A stretch of DNA of 18,400 nt from CAYPHY01 sp964410625 (GTDB taxonomy: Bacteria > Chloroflexota > Anaerolineae > Promineifilales > Promineifilaceae): the NCBI GenBank assembly GCA_964410625.1, contig CAYPHY010000069.1, forward strand, positions 1-18,400, read 5' to 3'. Positions within the stretch are counted from its first letter, which is position 1, and every line of letters begins with the position of its first letter. The notes beneath the pieces are model-generated. The model worked only from the letters and a program-made list of their open reading frames with translations. It was not told where the DNA came from and ran no database searches. Shown here in pieces: positions 7,150 to 14,316 of this stretch. The translations under genes and the position numbers were made by a program.

Positions 7150-8676
7150 GATCAGGGCGCGGACGGTGATCACGACCCCGGCGATGGTGATGAAGGCGGC
7201 GCTGGCGGCGGGGAGCAGGCGGCTGGTAATGGCGTTGTGGCGTAGGGGTAGTCGTTCCAGGAAACGTCCGGCATAGACCAACACCAGACCGATTCCAGTC
7301 AGCACACTCGCCAAACCAATACTGAAAACCACAATTAGCACCAACCCAACTCCCACTTGCTGCAGGGCAATCGCGCTGAGCAGTAGAATGAGCGCCGAAG
7401 GGCAGGGAAGCAAGCCGCCGGAGATGCCGAGGGCGAGCAGGTTACGCATGTTCATCGTTTTAGGATGGTTGGCGTGGCTGTGGTCGCTATGGCTGTCACT
7501 GTGACGGTGGTTATGACTCTTTTCCCCCGGTTGGTGGGTGTGGGCGATGCCAAAGTGGTAGTGTACGCCTCCGTTATCGGCCGCGGTTGTCACCCCTCGA
7601 TTTCTCCACCAATGGCTCAGATGGCCGCGCAAAATGGAAGCGCCAATGACCACCACCAGCAAACCGGAAAGAACGCCCAACCAGGGGTAGAGGCGTTCGG
7701 GCAGGATGTTGCGCGAGGCAAATAATACGAGGATGCCCAGCGCAAATACACCGGCCGTATGGGTGATCGTCGTCGTCAGGCCGAGGAAAAGGGCGTGTTT
7801 GGCCGTGCCGCGCGAACCGACGAGGTATGCGCCGACGATGGTTTTGCCATGTCCGGGGGTCAGGGCGTGGGCTGCGCCTAACATGAAGGCCAGAACAAGA
7901 ACGGCCGCTACCGCTCCCGGCGTATCCAGTGTGCGCGAAAGCAGATTGGCGAACTCATCCTCTCCAAAGCGGTTTTGTTGGTTGGAGTGTGCGGCGGCCG
8001 TTGATGTGGTCCCGGCGCTGCTGTCTGCTTCGTTGGTGCTCGAAATGCCCAATGGCGCAAAGCGGAAACCGGCCTGGCTGATTTGCAAGGGGGCCTGGAG
8101 CAGGTCGTCAGGATAGTTGCGTAGCTGGTCGCTGATGTCGGCCGCCGGAACTGATGAACCTTGCAAGCTGACGCCGTCGGCCGCCTGGACGACCACTTCC
8201 CGCCAGCCCAGACGGTCAGGGTAGTTGTTGTCGCTGTATTGTGCTTCCCAGACAACGCCGGTTGCGGCCGGAAGCGAGGCAAGCAATGATAATTCCAGGC
8301 GCATCGTCGGCAAATCCCCCTGACCGGGAGGAAAGGAGAGTGTGTGGTCTTGCAGTTGCAAGGACAGCGGCTGGTTGTTGATCGCCAGTTGTAGGTTACC
8401 AACCAATGCCGGAATTTGAGTGTTCAGATAGGCTTCTTCTTCGGCCGCGCTAATCTCCCCATCCCCATCGCTATCTATCTGTTGCTGCTCCTGGAAGGTT
8501 GGAATCTCGGCCATGTCCACAATATAGAGAATATGGATGGCCTCCTGCTCCAGCGTTAATGCGCTATAGCGGCTGACGGTGAAGTTGCCCAGCGGGTGGG
8601 CAGCGGCCGAGCCGACCACACCGAATAAGGCGAGTAGTAGCAGCAGGATGATAAGGCGTTTATACTTTTTCATCAT
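7132..8676 (-). CDS. NicO/RcnA-family nickel–cobalt transporter with an N-terminal exported domain
   Basis: This is a predicted inner-membrane divalent metal transporter of 514 residues. A signal peptide (MMKKYKRLIILLLLLALFG, cut near SAAA-HPLG) leads to an exported domain of about 220 residues beginning HPLGNFTVSRYS. That domain includes a canonical EF-hand loop, DSDGDGEISAAE (68-79). The membrane part has the NicO signature GAAHALTPGHGKT (267-279), a second motif GGLLPCPSALI (420-430) and several hydrophobic helices. A His-rich loop between them (372-404, HYHFGIAHTHQ and HSDSHSDHSH) probably binds metal. ATG 8676 follows an AAGAG-like site; an upstream in-frame ATG at 8748 would read through a palindromic repeat and is rejected. 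Whether it imports or exports metal cannot be told from sequence. It is the last gene of the DUF4331–TPR–NicO cluster. Confidence 0.9.
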   Translation of the reverse strand: MMKKYKRLIILLLLLALFGVVGSAAAHPLGNFTVSRYSALTLEQEAIHILYIVDMAEIPTFQEQQQIDSDGDGEISAAEEEAYLNTQIPALVGNLQLAINNQPLSLQLQDHTLSFPPGQGDLPTMRLELSLLASLPAATGVVWEAQYSDNNYPDRLGWREVVVQAADGVSLQGSSVPAADISDQLRNYPDDLLQAPLQISQAGFRFAPLGISSTNEADSSAGTTSTAAAHSNQQNRFGEDEFANLLSRTLDTPGAVAAVLVLAFMLGAAHALTPGHGKTIVGAYLVGSRGTAKHALFLGLTTTITHTAGVFALGILVLFASRNILPERLYPWLGVLSGLLVVVIGASILRGHLSHWWRNRGVTTAADNGGVHYHFGIAHTHQPGEKSHNHRHSDSHSDHSHANHPKTMNMRNLLALGISGGLLPCPSALILLLSAIALQQVGVGLVLIVVFSIGLASVLTGIGLVLVYAGRFLERLPLRHNAITSRLLPAASAAFITIAGVVITVRALIETGTI

Positions 8677-8721
8677 CGTTAATCTCTTATGACAACCTGT
8701 TCTAGGGCGGGTTTCTAATTT

Positions 8722-8777
8722 GTAGGGGCAACCCTTGTGGTTGCCCAAAGACGGACAACCACAAGGGTTGCCCCTAC
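8722..8777. repeat. Perfect 22-base inverted repeat (dispersed palindrome type)
   Basis: The arms 8722-8743 and 8756-8777 are perfect complements around a 12-base loop; the left arm starts GTAGGGGCAACC and continues CTTGTGGTTG. It fills most of the gap between the TPR and NicO genes. From memory, this palindrome resembles a dispersed element seen in cyanobacterial and Chloroflexota genomes. In the transcript it could form a strong hairpin and modulate how much NicO is made or protect the message. Confidence 0.9.
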
Positions 8778-8790
8778 CTGTGTTGTGCGG

Positions 8791-10128
8791 TCATTTTATT
8801 ACCGCCAATGTAGCCCTCGCTTGTTGAGCCTGTAGCAAGTCGAAATGTGGATTGAGCATCAGGGCTTGTTGTAGAGTTGCCTGGGCGTTTTCCGTGCGGC
8901 CGAGTGCGGCCTCAATCATGCCATGATGGTAGAAGAGCAGGGCGTCTTGTGTTCCCTGGCTGAGCGCCTGTTGCATGGCGTCGGCCGCTTCCCCATACCT
9001 TCCATTTTTATAAAGTGCCCAGGCCAATGTGTCGTAGGCATAGATGTCTTGCCGTGCTTCCAATTCCAGTTGAGCATCGGCCAATGCCTTGTCCAACTGC
9101 CGGTCGTGGTTTGCCAGGAAGAGCGCGACTGCGCGGTTATAGAGAATTTGCTGTGTTTCTTCCAGTTGAATGATGAACAGCACTGTCTCGTACTGTTCCT
9201 CGGCTGCTGCCGTGTCGCCTTGCAACGTGTAGAGATCGCCCAGCGCGGCGATGTAGTCGGGTTGCGGCCGTCTGGCGACCAATGCCTGATATTGGGTAAT
9301 CGCTGCGTCAATATCCCCCTCGGCGGCGGTGACTTTTGCCAGCCCAGCCTGAGCGAGGTAGTAGTTGTCAAAGAAAGCGGCCGCTTGCTGATAAGACTGG
9401 CGGGCGTGGCGCAAGTCGCCGCGATGAAAGTGTAGTTCGCCTAGTTGGAAGTGGTACCAGGCCAGTTGTTCGCCAAATGTGCCGCTGGATTCGGCCGCCT
9501 CGGCCGCTTGTTCCATCCACTCAATCGCTCCCGCAACATCCCCCTGAATCCAGGCCAGACGGGAGAGGCGGCCGAAGACCGGTGCGCTGGGTGCGCGTTG
9601 GTGTAGTTCCGCGTAAGTAGCGGCAGCGGCGGCATAATCGCCCAGTTCCAGTTGGGCGTCGCCCATCGTCGCCAGCGCTTGCAGTTCGTCGGGATCGGCC
9701 GCGTAGGCTTGTTGGGCCAGCGCCAACGCCTCGGCAAAGCGGTGGAGGGAGATAAGCACAGAACTCATATAGGCTTGAGCTGGCCGATAGTTTGGGTTGG
9801 CCGCCAACGCCTGGCTCAATGCCTCTTCCGCGCGAGCATAGGCGGCCGCGTCGCCCGTCTCCCGTGCCTGGAGCATATAAGCCTGTCCCAGATTGGTCAG
9901 GTTTAAGTAATCACCCCCATTGGGATTGACACGGCCGCTCCAAAAGCTGATTTGCTCCTGAGGGGCCATCATTTCCGCGACCAGAGAATACCCTTCGGCC
10001 CCACTCAGGCGGGAGAATAGATCGCTGAATGGCCCGACAAGATTTCCGGCCACGTCTGTGACCATATAGGAAGCGGCGATCAACATAGCGGTAAAAAGAA
10101 GGAAGAGGTTTAGTTTGCGTGTACTCAT
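8791..10128 (-). CDS. Membrane-anchored or exported tetratricopeptide-repeat protein
   Basis: The 445-residue protein starts with MSTRKLNLFLLFTAMLIAAS, a signal peptide or membrane anchor, so most of the chain should face the cell exterior. The remainder is a run of TPR-like helical repeats, for example EEALSQALAANPNYRPAQAY, EALALAQQAYAADPDELQAL and EAADAMQQALSQGTQDALLF, which usually form protein-binding scaffolds. An upstream in-frame extension to 10386 overlaps the DUF4331 gene and encodes an unrelated Pro-rich stretch, so ATG 10128 is chosen; its ribosome-binding site is weak. The gene sits between the DUF4331 gene and NicO. I have seen this three-gene order described in actinobacterial and Chloroflexota genomes (from memory). 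Its own role is unknown; a scaffold for the DUF4331 protein is a guess. Confidence 0.88.
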   Translation of the reverse strand: MSTRKLNLFLLFTAMLIAASYMVTDVAGNLVGPFSDLFSRLSGAEGYSLVAEMMAPQEQISFWSGRVNPNGGDYLNLTNLGQAYMLQARETGDAAAYARAEEALSQALAANPNYRPAQAYMSSVLISLHRFAEALALAQQAYAADPDELQALATMGDAQLELGDYAAAAATYAELHQRAPSAPVFGRLSRLAWIQGDVAGAIEWMEQAAEAAESSGTFGEQLAWYHFQLGELHFHRGDLRHARQSYQQAAAFFDNYYLAQAGLAKVTAAEGDIDAAITQYQALVARRPQPDYIAALGDLYTLQGDTAAAEEQYETVLFIIQLEETQQILYNRAVALFLANHDRQLDKALADAQLELEARQDIYAYDTLAWALYKNGRYGEAADAMQQALSQGTQDALLFYHHGMIEAALGRTENAQATLQQALMLNPHFDLLQAQQARATLAVIK

Positions 10129-10158
10129 CTGCTTGCTCTGCTTATCGTTCAGACTTTC

Positions 10159-10201
10159 GCCAATGAATCCCTGCCATTGAAAAGGACAGGGACTCATTGG
10201 C
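10159..10201. repeat. Inverted repeat between the DUF4331 and TPR genes
   Basis: The arms GCCAATGAATCCCTG (10159-10173) and CAGGGACTCATTGGC (10187-10201) are complementary at 14 of 15 positions around a 13-base loop. No U-tract follows on either strand, so it is more likely a processing, stability or attenuating hairpin, or a mobile palindrome, than a classical terminator. Confidence 0.8.
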
Positions 10202-10261
10202 TGTGGCGGGAAGGGCCGTTTCGGAACCAGTCTATCTGCTCGCTGTAGCCAGGTGGTTGGC

Positions 10262-11326
10262 CTAGTTTGGCGGGGCCAGATAGGGGAAGGTAGCGGAGAA
10301 GGGGCTGTCGTTGTCAATACAATCGCTGTCAAGTAACGCGCCATTCGGTGACAAACCCCCGGTGACGACAAACAACTCAAAGTCAATCACATCATCGGCC
10401 AGTTGACGGCCGTTCAGCGGGCCGCTAACGAAACCGGCTGTGGAACTGGTGTCCAGCGTCAAGACATCGGGCAGCAAAAGGCCGGTGATGACATCGGCCG
10501 TGGCCGCGTCGTTGTTCAGCGATTGCAACGAGGCATTGACCTCCGGCCCCCAGGTAGCCAGATCATCAGATGGGTGGGTCATGTTGAAGGCATCCTCGTT
10601 CCCGTCTTTGATCAGAACAGTGGCGATGGCCGGCTTGCCCATGCGGTCGAAGGTGCCAATGCGCGTGTTCCTGGTTTCCGCCCAGACGTTGATCCTGCTG
10701 CTGTTGCCCGTCAGGCGAGCGGATGGCACTTCGATGGCGATGGAGGTGACATTTAGCCCGGCGAAGAAATTGACCGCGTTGGCGTCACAGAAAGTGCGGC
10801 TGCCGCCCGCGCCCTTCACCTGATCGAGGAACGCTTGCAGGTCAAAGAAGAATGGATCATCCGTCAGTCCGGCGAAGAACATGCCATCTTTGCGTAAGAA
10901 CTGGTTGACCGTGTTGTTGTTTCCGGCGGCTACCCGGCGTTGTTGGCCGCTGTCCACGTCCAGGCGATAGAGGTTCATCCGCTGGGTGCCGTTTTTCCGC
11001 GCTGGATTGGCACGGAGAATGTAGTCAATGTCCTCAATATAGTCGCCATCATTATCAATGTGGAAGATATAGCGATCACCAGGGGTGGGGCGCAACGTTG
11101 TTGGGTTGAGAACTCCGGCAACGGGGTTGACCGTCATGATCAACACCGTGTTGTCGGGATTGCTGGGGCTTTGGAAGGCGTAGATGTCGTTGATGTCCAG
11201 GCGGCCGTCGGTCTGAACCAGAGGCGCTTCGAGGTGGTCGGCGGCGCGAGAGGATACGGCCGCCATGCCGACAACAAGCGCGACAATGACAACCAAAAAG
11301 ACAGCTATCGTGCGTACTTTGGTCAT
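10262..11326 (-). CDS. Exported DUF4331-family protein
   Basis: This is a 354-residue secreted protein of unknown function. A signal peptide covers about residues 1-29 (hydrophobic IAVFLVVIVALVVGMAAVSS). The mature chain opens with the family hallmark ADHLEAPLVQTDGRLDINDI and YAFQSPSNPDNTVLIMTVNP. It also contains the acidic strand HIDNDGDYIEDIDY, the motif FFAGLNVTSIAIEVPS, and the ending LLPDVLTLD plus FPYLAPPN. The length suits the short form of the family that travels with TPR and NicO genes; Streptomyces-type members are longer. Asp-rich segments could bind a divalent cation, but this is inference. The start is well supported by AGGAGT eight bases upstream of ATG 11326. The gene is first in the DUF4331–TPR–NicO run. 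Confidence 0.92.
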   Translation of the reverse strand: MTKVRTIAVFLVVIVALVVGMAAVSSRAADHLEAPLVQTDGRLDINDIYAFQSPSNPDNTVLIMTVNPVAGVLNPTTLRPTPGDRYIFHIDNDGDYIEDIDYILRANPARKNGTQRMNLYRLDVDSGQQRRVAAGNNNTVNQFLRKDGMFFAGLTDDPFFFDLQAFLDQVKGAGGSRTFCDANAVNFFAGLNVTSIAIEVPSARLTGNSSRINVWAETRNTRIGTFDRMGKPAIATVLIKDGNEDAFNMTHPSDDLATWGPEVNASLQSLNNDAATADVITGLLLPDVLTLDTSSTAGFVSGPLNGRQLADDVIDFELFVVTGGLSPNGALLDSDCIDNDSPFSATFPYLAPPN

Positions 11327-11606
11327 GATTATGACTCCTTTGTTTACTCTTATTTACGTTGTTGAAGGGACAGTTGGCAAAAGCGCGACCGCTCTGAATA
11401 TCACTACAGCGCGATTTCGCCACAGCGTGGGGATGTTTGTGTTGCCGTGATTTATCCTAATCCATTCGACCTCCGATAGAGTGGTTTGTGAAACGCCCTG
11501 GTCTGCCCTCTTGTCCGTGTTGTCTAGGAACGTTTCCCGCTACCGGTAATTACGCACGGAGTTAGAAGTTGCATTCATTGAATTTGTGGCGGAAAAATTG
11601 GGGAAC

Positions 11607-11633
11607 AAAAAATCCCCTGATCAGGGGATTTTT
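11607..11633. terminator. Bidirectional rho-independent terminator
   Basis: The palindrome is centred on TGATCA with stem ATCCCCTGA/TCAGGGGAT, flanked by A6 on the left and T5 on the right. Both strands therefore give a GC-rich hairpin with a U-run. On the minus strand it lies about 115 bases after the anti-sigma stop and should end that operon before the DUF4331 gene. Confidence 0.85.
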
Positions 11634-11674
11634 CAAGCGAGATGATGTGGGCGGTTACCTATCATGAACAAAGT

Positions 11675-11726
11675 CTCACGCAAAGACGCAAAGAAATACT
11701 TGGCGACCTTTGCGCCTTTGCGTGAG
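11675..11726. repeat. Inverted repeat of the CTCACGCAAAG type
   Basis: The 19-base arms (11675-11693 and 11708-11726) are complementary at 18 of 19 positions around a 14-base loop. The left arm reads CTCACGCAAAGACGCAAAG. On the plus strand a T-run follows, giving it a terminator-like look, but no plus-strand gene precedes it. It resembles a palindrome family dispersed in many environmental bacteria. Confidence 0.8.
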
Positions 11727-11749
11727 TTTTTTCACAGAGGATAAAGTCG

Positions 11750-12649
11750 CTAGGAGGTGGGGCCGAGGAGGATGATGTTACCGGGGGTGGGTTGTTCGCT
11801 GCCGCCTTCTGGTTCGATGGAAACGCCAACGGCCGTAAATCCTGGCTCGGCAGAGGAAACGACAAGCGAACCGCTTCCGCTCTCATCTACCTCGAACGTC
11901 CCCGCGCTGACCGGCACATCTTCATGGATCAGCCACAGTTGGTAGACCGCTTGTTGGTCGAGTGGTTCTAGATTGCTGGTGCGCAACATGGCTTGCTGTG
12001 TCTCCGGTTCATAAGTTAGTGTGCCAACGGCCGCCGGGTTGTTACCGGTGGCATCGCCAAAGGTGGTTGTGATGGTCCCCGGTTGTTGATAGATTGCCAG
12101 CAACTCTGTCTGTTCGTTGATCTGTTGGCGCAGATTAGCGTTCTCGACCTCTAATCCATTGAGTTGGGTTTCGATGGCCGCTGCTTCAACTTGCAGCGCC
12201 TGCAACTCAGCCTGGAGAACGTTTACCTGGCTGCGGAAAAAGAGGGCAAGGGCAATGGCGGCCACTGCCACCGCCGCACTTAAGGCAGTTGCAAAGAAAA
12301 GGAACGGGCGGTTGCGCGGCCGTTCTGCTTGCGCGGCCGAACGGGTGGACGGCCGAGATGGGACGCGCACAGGAGGCAGGTGGGTGGCTGCTTCAGTCGT
12401 AGCGGTCGGCTGTTCGGCCGCTGCTTCCTGGATTCGTTGCATCAGGTGTTGCTTGATCGCCGGGGGTGGGGCAATCGGTTCGGTGCCGACACCGAGAAGG
12501 GCTGCGCCCTCGATCAGTTCCGCCAACCGCGCTTGCGCCTCCGGGTCGGCCGCCACATAGGCTTCCACTTCGGCGCGTTCTTCCGCGGTTAATGCGTCCA
12601 GAGCATAAAACGGAAACAGTTCTTCTTCAATCCGGCTATTACGCTTCAT
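11750..12649 (-). CDS. RskA-like membrane anti-sigma factor
   Basis: This 299-residue membrane protein is predicted to hold the neighbouring ECF sigma factor inactive. The cytoplasmic N-terminus (IEEELFPFYALDALTAEE, about 6-45) matches the anti-sigma-K factor N-terminal domain. A Pro/Ala linker leads to one transmembrane helix at about 116-138, a leucine-rich coiled coil at 139-190 (NVLQAELQALQVEAAAIETQ), and an exported RskA C-terminal domain (YQLWLIHEDVPVSAGTFEVD to the end). No cysteine is present, so it is not a zinc-binding HxxxCxxC anti-sigma factor. It starts 10 bases after the sigma stop, so the two are co-transcribed and probably translationally coupled. In the family, control is by regulated proteolysis; the signal here is unknown. 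Confidence 0.9.
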   Translation of the reverse strand: MKRNSRIEEELFPFYALDALTAEERAEVEAYVAADPEAQARLAELIEGAALLGVGTEPIAPPPAIKQHLMQRIQEAAAEQPTATTEAATHLPPVRVPSRPSTRSAAQAERPRNRPFLFFATALSAAVAVAAIALALFFRSQVNVLQAELQALQVEAAAIETQLNGLEVENANLRQQINEQTELLAIYQQPGTITTTFGDATGNNPAAVGTLTYEPETQQAMLRTSNLEPLDQQAVYQLWLIHEDVPVSAGTFEVDESGSGSLVVSSAEPGFTAVGVSIEPEGGSEQPTPGNIILLGPTS

Positions 12650-12659
12650 TTGATGATAC

Positions 12660-13235
12660 TTACTCGCGCTCCCCTTTTAATAGGGAGCGCAGTTTTTGCA
12701 AACCAAGACGGGCGCGTGTATGCACAGTCCCCAATGGATCGCCCGTCATCTGGGAAATTTCTTGGCGGGTTAGCCCTTCAAAATAGGCCAGCTCAATGAC
12801 CTGAACTTGCTCAGGGGATAGCTTTTCCAACGCTGCCCGGACCTTCTGGCTTTCAATGGCAATCCAGGCCGCTTCGTCCACCGCAGGGCCGGGATTTGGC
12901 TGCGTAGCTAATTTTAATTCTTCCGCCTCATCGCGCACAGCCTGCGGCCGAACCTTTTGTCGTCTTATGGTGTCAATGGCCTGGCGTTTGGCGATGCTAA
13001 AAATCCAGGTGCGAAAAGAGCCGCGCTCTTCGCTAAAGGAGTGTGCTTTTTCCCAGACGCGCCAGAATGACTCTTGTAATACTTCTTCGGCCAGCGGCCG
13101 ATCTTGTAGCATCTTGACCAGCATTCCCAACACCGCCGGCGCATAGCGATCATAGAGTTCCTCAAACGCGGCCGAATCGCCAGCCACCACCGAGGCCATC
13201 AACGCTTCATCTTGTTGGCTGGTCAAAATTGTCAT
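12660..13235 (-). CDS. ECF sigma factor (SigK-like, RskA-associated)
   Basis: This 191-residue alternative sigma factor has region 2 at about residues 20-92 (FEELYDRYAPAVLGMLVKML, then GSFRTWIFSIAKRQAIDTIR). Region 4, at about 128-182, contains the helix-turn-helix LTRQEISQMTGDPLGTVHTR. Pairing with an RskA-type anti-sigma gene downstream places it in the SigK-like group. ATG 13235 is preferred, with a purine-rich GGCAGG upstream; a GTG at 13253 would add MAGQRI without a ribosome-binding site. Members usually activate their own promoter and a small set of envelope genes. The DUF4331 cluster is the nearest candidate target, but no shared promoter motif could be confirmed by eye. Confidence 0.93.
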   Translation of the reverse strand: MTILTSQQDEALMASVVAGDSAAFEELYDRYAPAVLGMLVKMLQDRPLAEEVLQESFWRVWEKAHSFSEERGSFRTWIFSIAKRQAIDTIRRQKVRPQAVRDEAEELKLATQPNPGPAVDEAAWIAIESQKVRAALEKLSPEQVQVIELAYFEGLTRQEISQMTGDPLGTVHTRARLGLQKLRSLLKGERE

Positions 13236-13490
13236 TATCCGCTGACCTGCCACAAGCGAATACGACTAACAATGTCTGGAGGTTGTTGCCTTAAGTTACG
13301 TCTCAGCCTTTTACTGCCCCACAAAGCCGAAGCATAGCCGACGTGTTCTTTACTAGTATTACGCATCCCGCACCTTCTCGCATTCCGTATCTTACAGTAA
13401 AACGCCAAAACCTCAATCATTTGCGACAAGCATGAATGTAAGTCTCGCTCTCAGCCGTATCTATTGTTGAGCGTGATAGAGCGTGTCGTG

Positions 13491-13532
13491 CGGGTTGTTT
13501 ACCCGCCCATACTCGCAAGGGTAAACAACCCG
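13491..13532. repeat. Perfect 14-base inverted repeat
   Basis: Arms CGGGTTGTTTACCC (13491-13504) and GGGTAAACAACCCG (13519-13532) flank a 14-base loop. No U-tract follows. It resembles a dispersed palindromic element rather than a terminator, and it lies 114 bases before the next gene. Confidence 0.9.
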
Positions 13533-13584
13533 TGCTACTGGTGAGTCCAAATGCACCAGAACAAACTATCATAATCATAAAAGG

Positions 13585-13624
13585 AAATCCGCGTGATCCG
13601 CGTTTGATCAGCACCATCCGCGTA
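13585..13624. repeat. Triple ATCCGCGT repeat
   Basis: Three ATCCGCGT copies occur in a short stretch, separated by GATC-containing spacers (…GTTTGATCAGC…). This is a short dispersed repeat type I have seen in unrelated bacterial genomes (from memory). It lies just upstream of the ribosome-binding site of the next gene. Confidence 0.7.
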
Positions 13625-13645
13625 ACTGTTTTCACAGGAGTATTG

Positions 13646-14311
13646 ATGCAACTAGAGATAAGAAAGGAAGATTTAGAAACAGTGGGGAGAGCACCGGAGA
13701 AACAGCTCTCTCTCCGCCCTGGTTCATCACCACATGCGGTATCGGCCGCGCCCGATGTGTCCTCAGCGCCCGCTGTATCCTCAGCGCCAATGGCCCCGGC
13801 CCCTTTTCGCTATCGTAGTGATGGCGAGGTGGATTGGGGCAATATGTGGGATACGTTTTGCGCGTTGGCTTTGGATGGTGGCCCTCCCCATCGCGGCACG
13901 ATGCTGGATGCGCCATTGAAACCCAATGTGGATAGTGTGGCTTATCAATATGTGGCGGCCGAAATCAGCCGGGGGATTGCCGAGGTCTCGGGATTGCGGG
14001 CGGAAACGGCCGATCCCGGTTGGCTGCGTGTGGCTTGTGGCTCGACGGCCGAAGCTGCCTGGCTGGCGGAAGCGATCCGGGGCGAAAACGTCGCCGCCCA
14101 CCACGACGGCCGCTACCTCATTCTGCCCGTTGGCGAAGCTTTTACAGTGAAGGGGGAGATCAAGAATGTGATCACGGCCGTTGCCAAGACCACCCATTAT
14201 TGGAACGACCATCTGGCGGCCGAGGTAAAACGAACGCTCGCCGCACAAGTAGCACTCGGCCAGCTAATATCACGCCTCTTCGCGCGTGTCCGGCAGCGAT
14301 TCAGCCGCTAG
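13646..14311 (+). CDS. Conserved-looking protein of unknown function
   Basis: I do not assign a function. The 221-residue product starts with a charged helix (MQLEIRKEDLETVG). A Ser/Ala/Pro-rich linker follows, including a near-tandem SSAPAVSSAPMAPAP encoded by an 18-base duplication (about 13757-13792). The remainder is a compact globular domain: VDWGNMWDTFCALALDGGPP, HRGTMLDAPL, YQYVAAEISRGIAEVSGL, WLRVACGSTAEAAWLAEAI, and KNVITAVAKTTHYWNDHL. Motifs such as DWGNMWDTFC, GGPPHRG and AKTTHYW look conserved, and similar sequences seem familiar as hypothetical proteins. No signal peptide or membrane helix is seen. The start is well supported: AGGAG five bases upstream of ATG 13646; the longer frame from 13532 runs through repeat DNA. 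The gene converges on the peptidase gene with five bases between stops. Confidence 0.82.
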   Translation: MQLEIRKEDLETVGRAPEKQLSLRPGSSPHAVSAAPDVSSAPAVSSAPMAPAPFRYRSDGEVDWGNMWDTFCALALDGGPPHRGTMLDAPLKPNVDSVAYQYVAAEISRGIAEVSGLRAETADPGWLRVACGSTAEAAWLAEAIRGENVAAHHDGRYLILPVGEAFTVKGEIKNVITAVAKTTHYWNDHLAAEVKRTLAAQVALGQLISRLFARVRQRFSR

Positions 14312-14316
14312 TTACC

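Larger units (their letters stand above)
11327..11749. other. Intergenic region between the anti-sigma and DUF4331 genes
   Basis: These 423 bases have no credible gene. They hold, from the anti-sigma side, an inverted repeat (11675-11726), a strong palindromic terminator (11607-11633), and then about 260 bases that should contain the DUF4331 promoter on the minus strand. A possible ECF-like pair, AAC and CGTAA near 11357-11378, has non-standard spacing and is not called. Confidence 0.6.
13236..13645. other. Divergent intergenic region rich in repeats
   Basis: About 410 bases separate the minus-strand sigma gene from the plus-strand gene at 13646. Bases 13236-13480 should hold the sigma promoter, but I see no clear consensus. 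The plus-strand side contains a perfect inverted repeat (13491-13532), three ATCCGCGT copies (13585-13624) and then the ribosome-binding site AGGAG at 13636-13640. Confidence 0.6.

Noticed and set aside
7465..8116. Plus-strand open frames opposite the NicO gene, and similar frames opposite or within other genes
   Set aside because: They are shadows of the real genes, with low-complexity or unlikely composition and no ribosome-binding site.
8677..8748. Longer NicO start reading MGNHKGCPYK
   Set aside because: These codons are read from the 8722-8777 palindrome and precede a normal signal peptide that starts at 8676.
10129..10386. Longer TPR protein start within the DUF4331 gene
   Set aside because: It would overlap the DUF4331 gene by about 125 bases and encodes an atypical Pro-rich leader; the signal peptide starts at 10128.
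11340..11400. ECF-type promoter (AAC…CGTAA) upstream of the DUF4331 gene
   Set aside because: Spacing is shorter than usual and no matching pair was found upstream of the sigma gene itself, so auto-regulation could not be supported.
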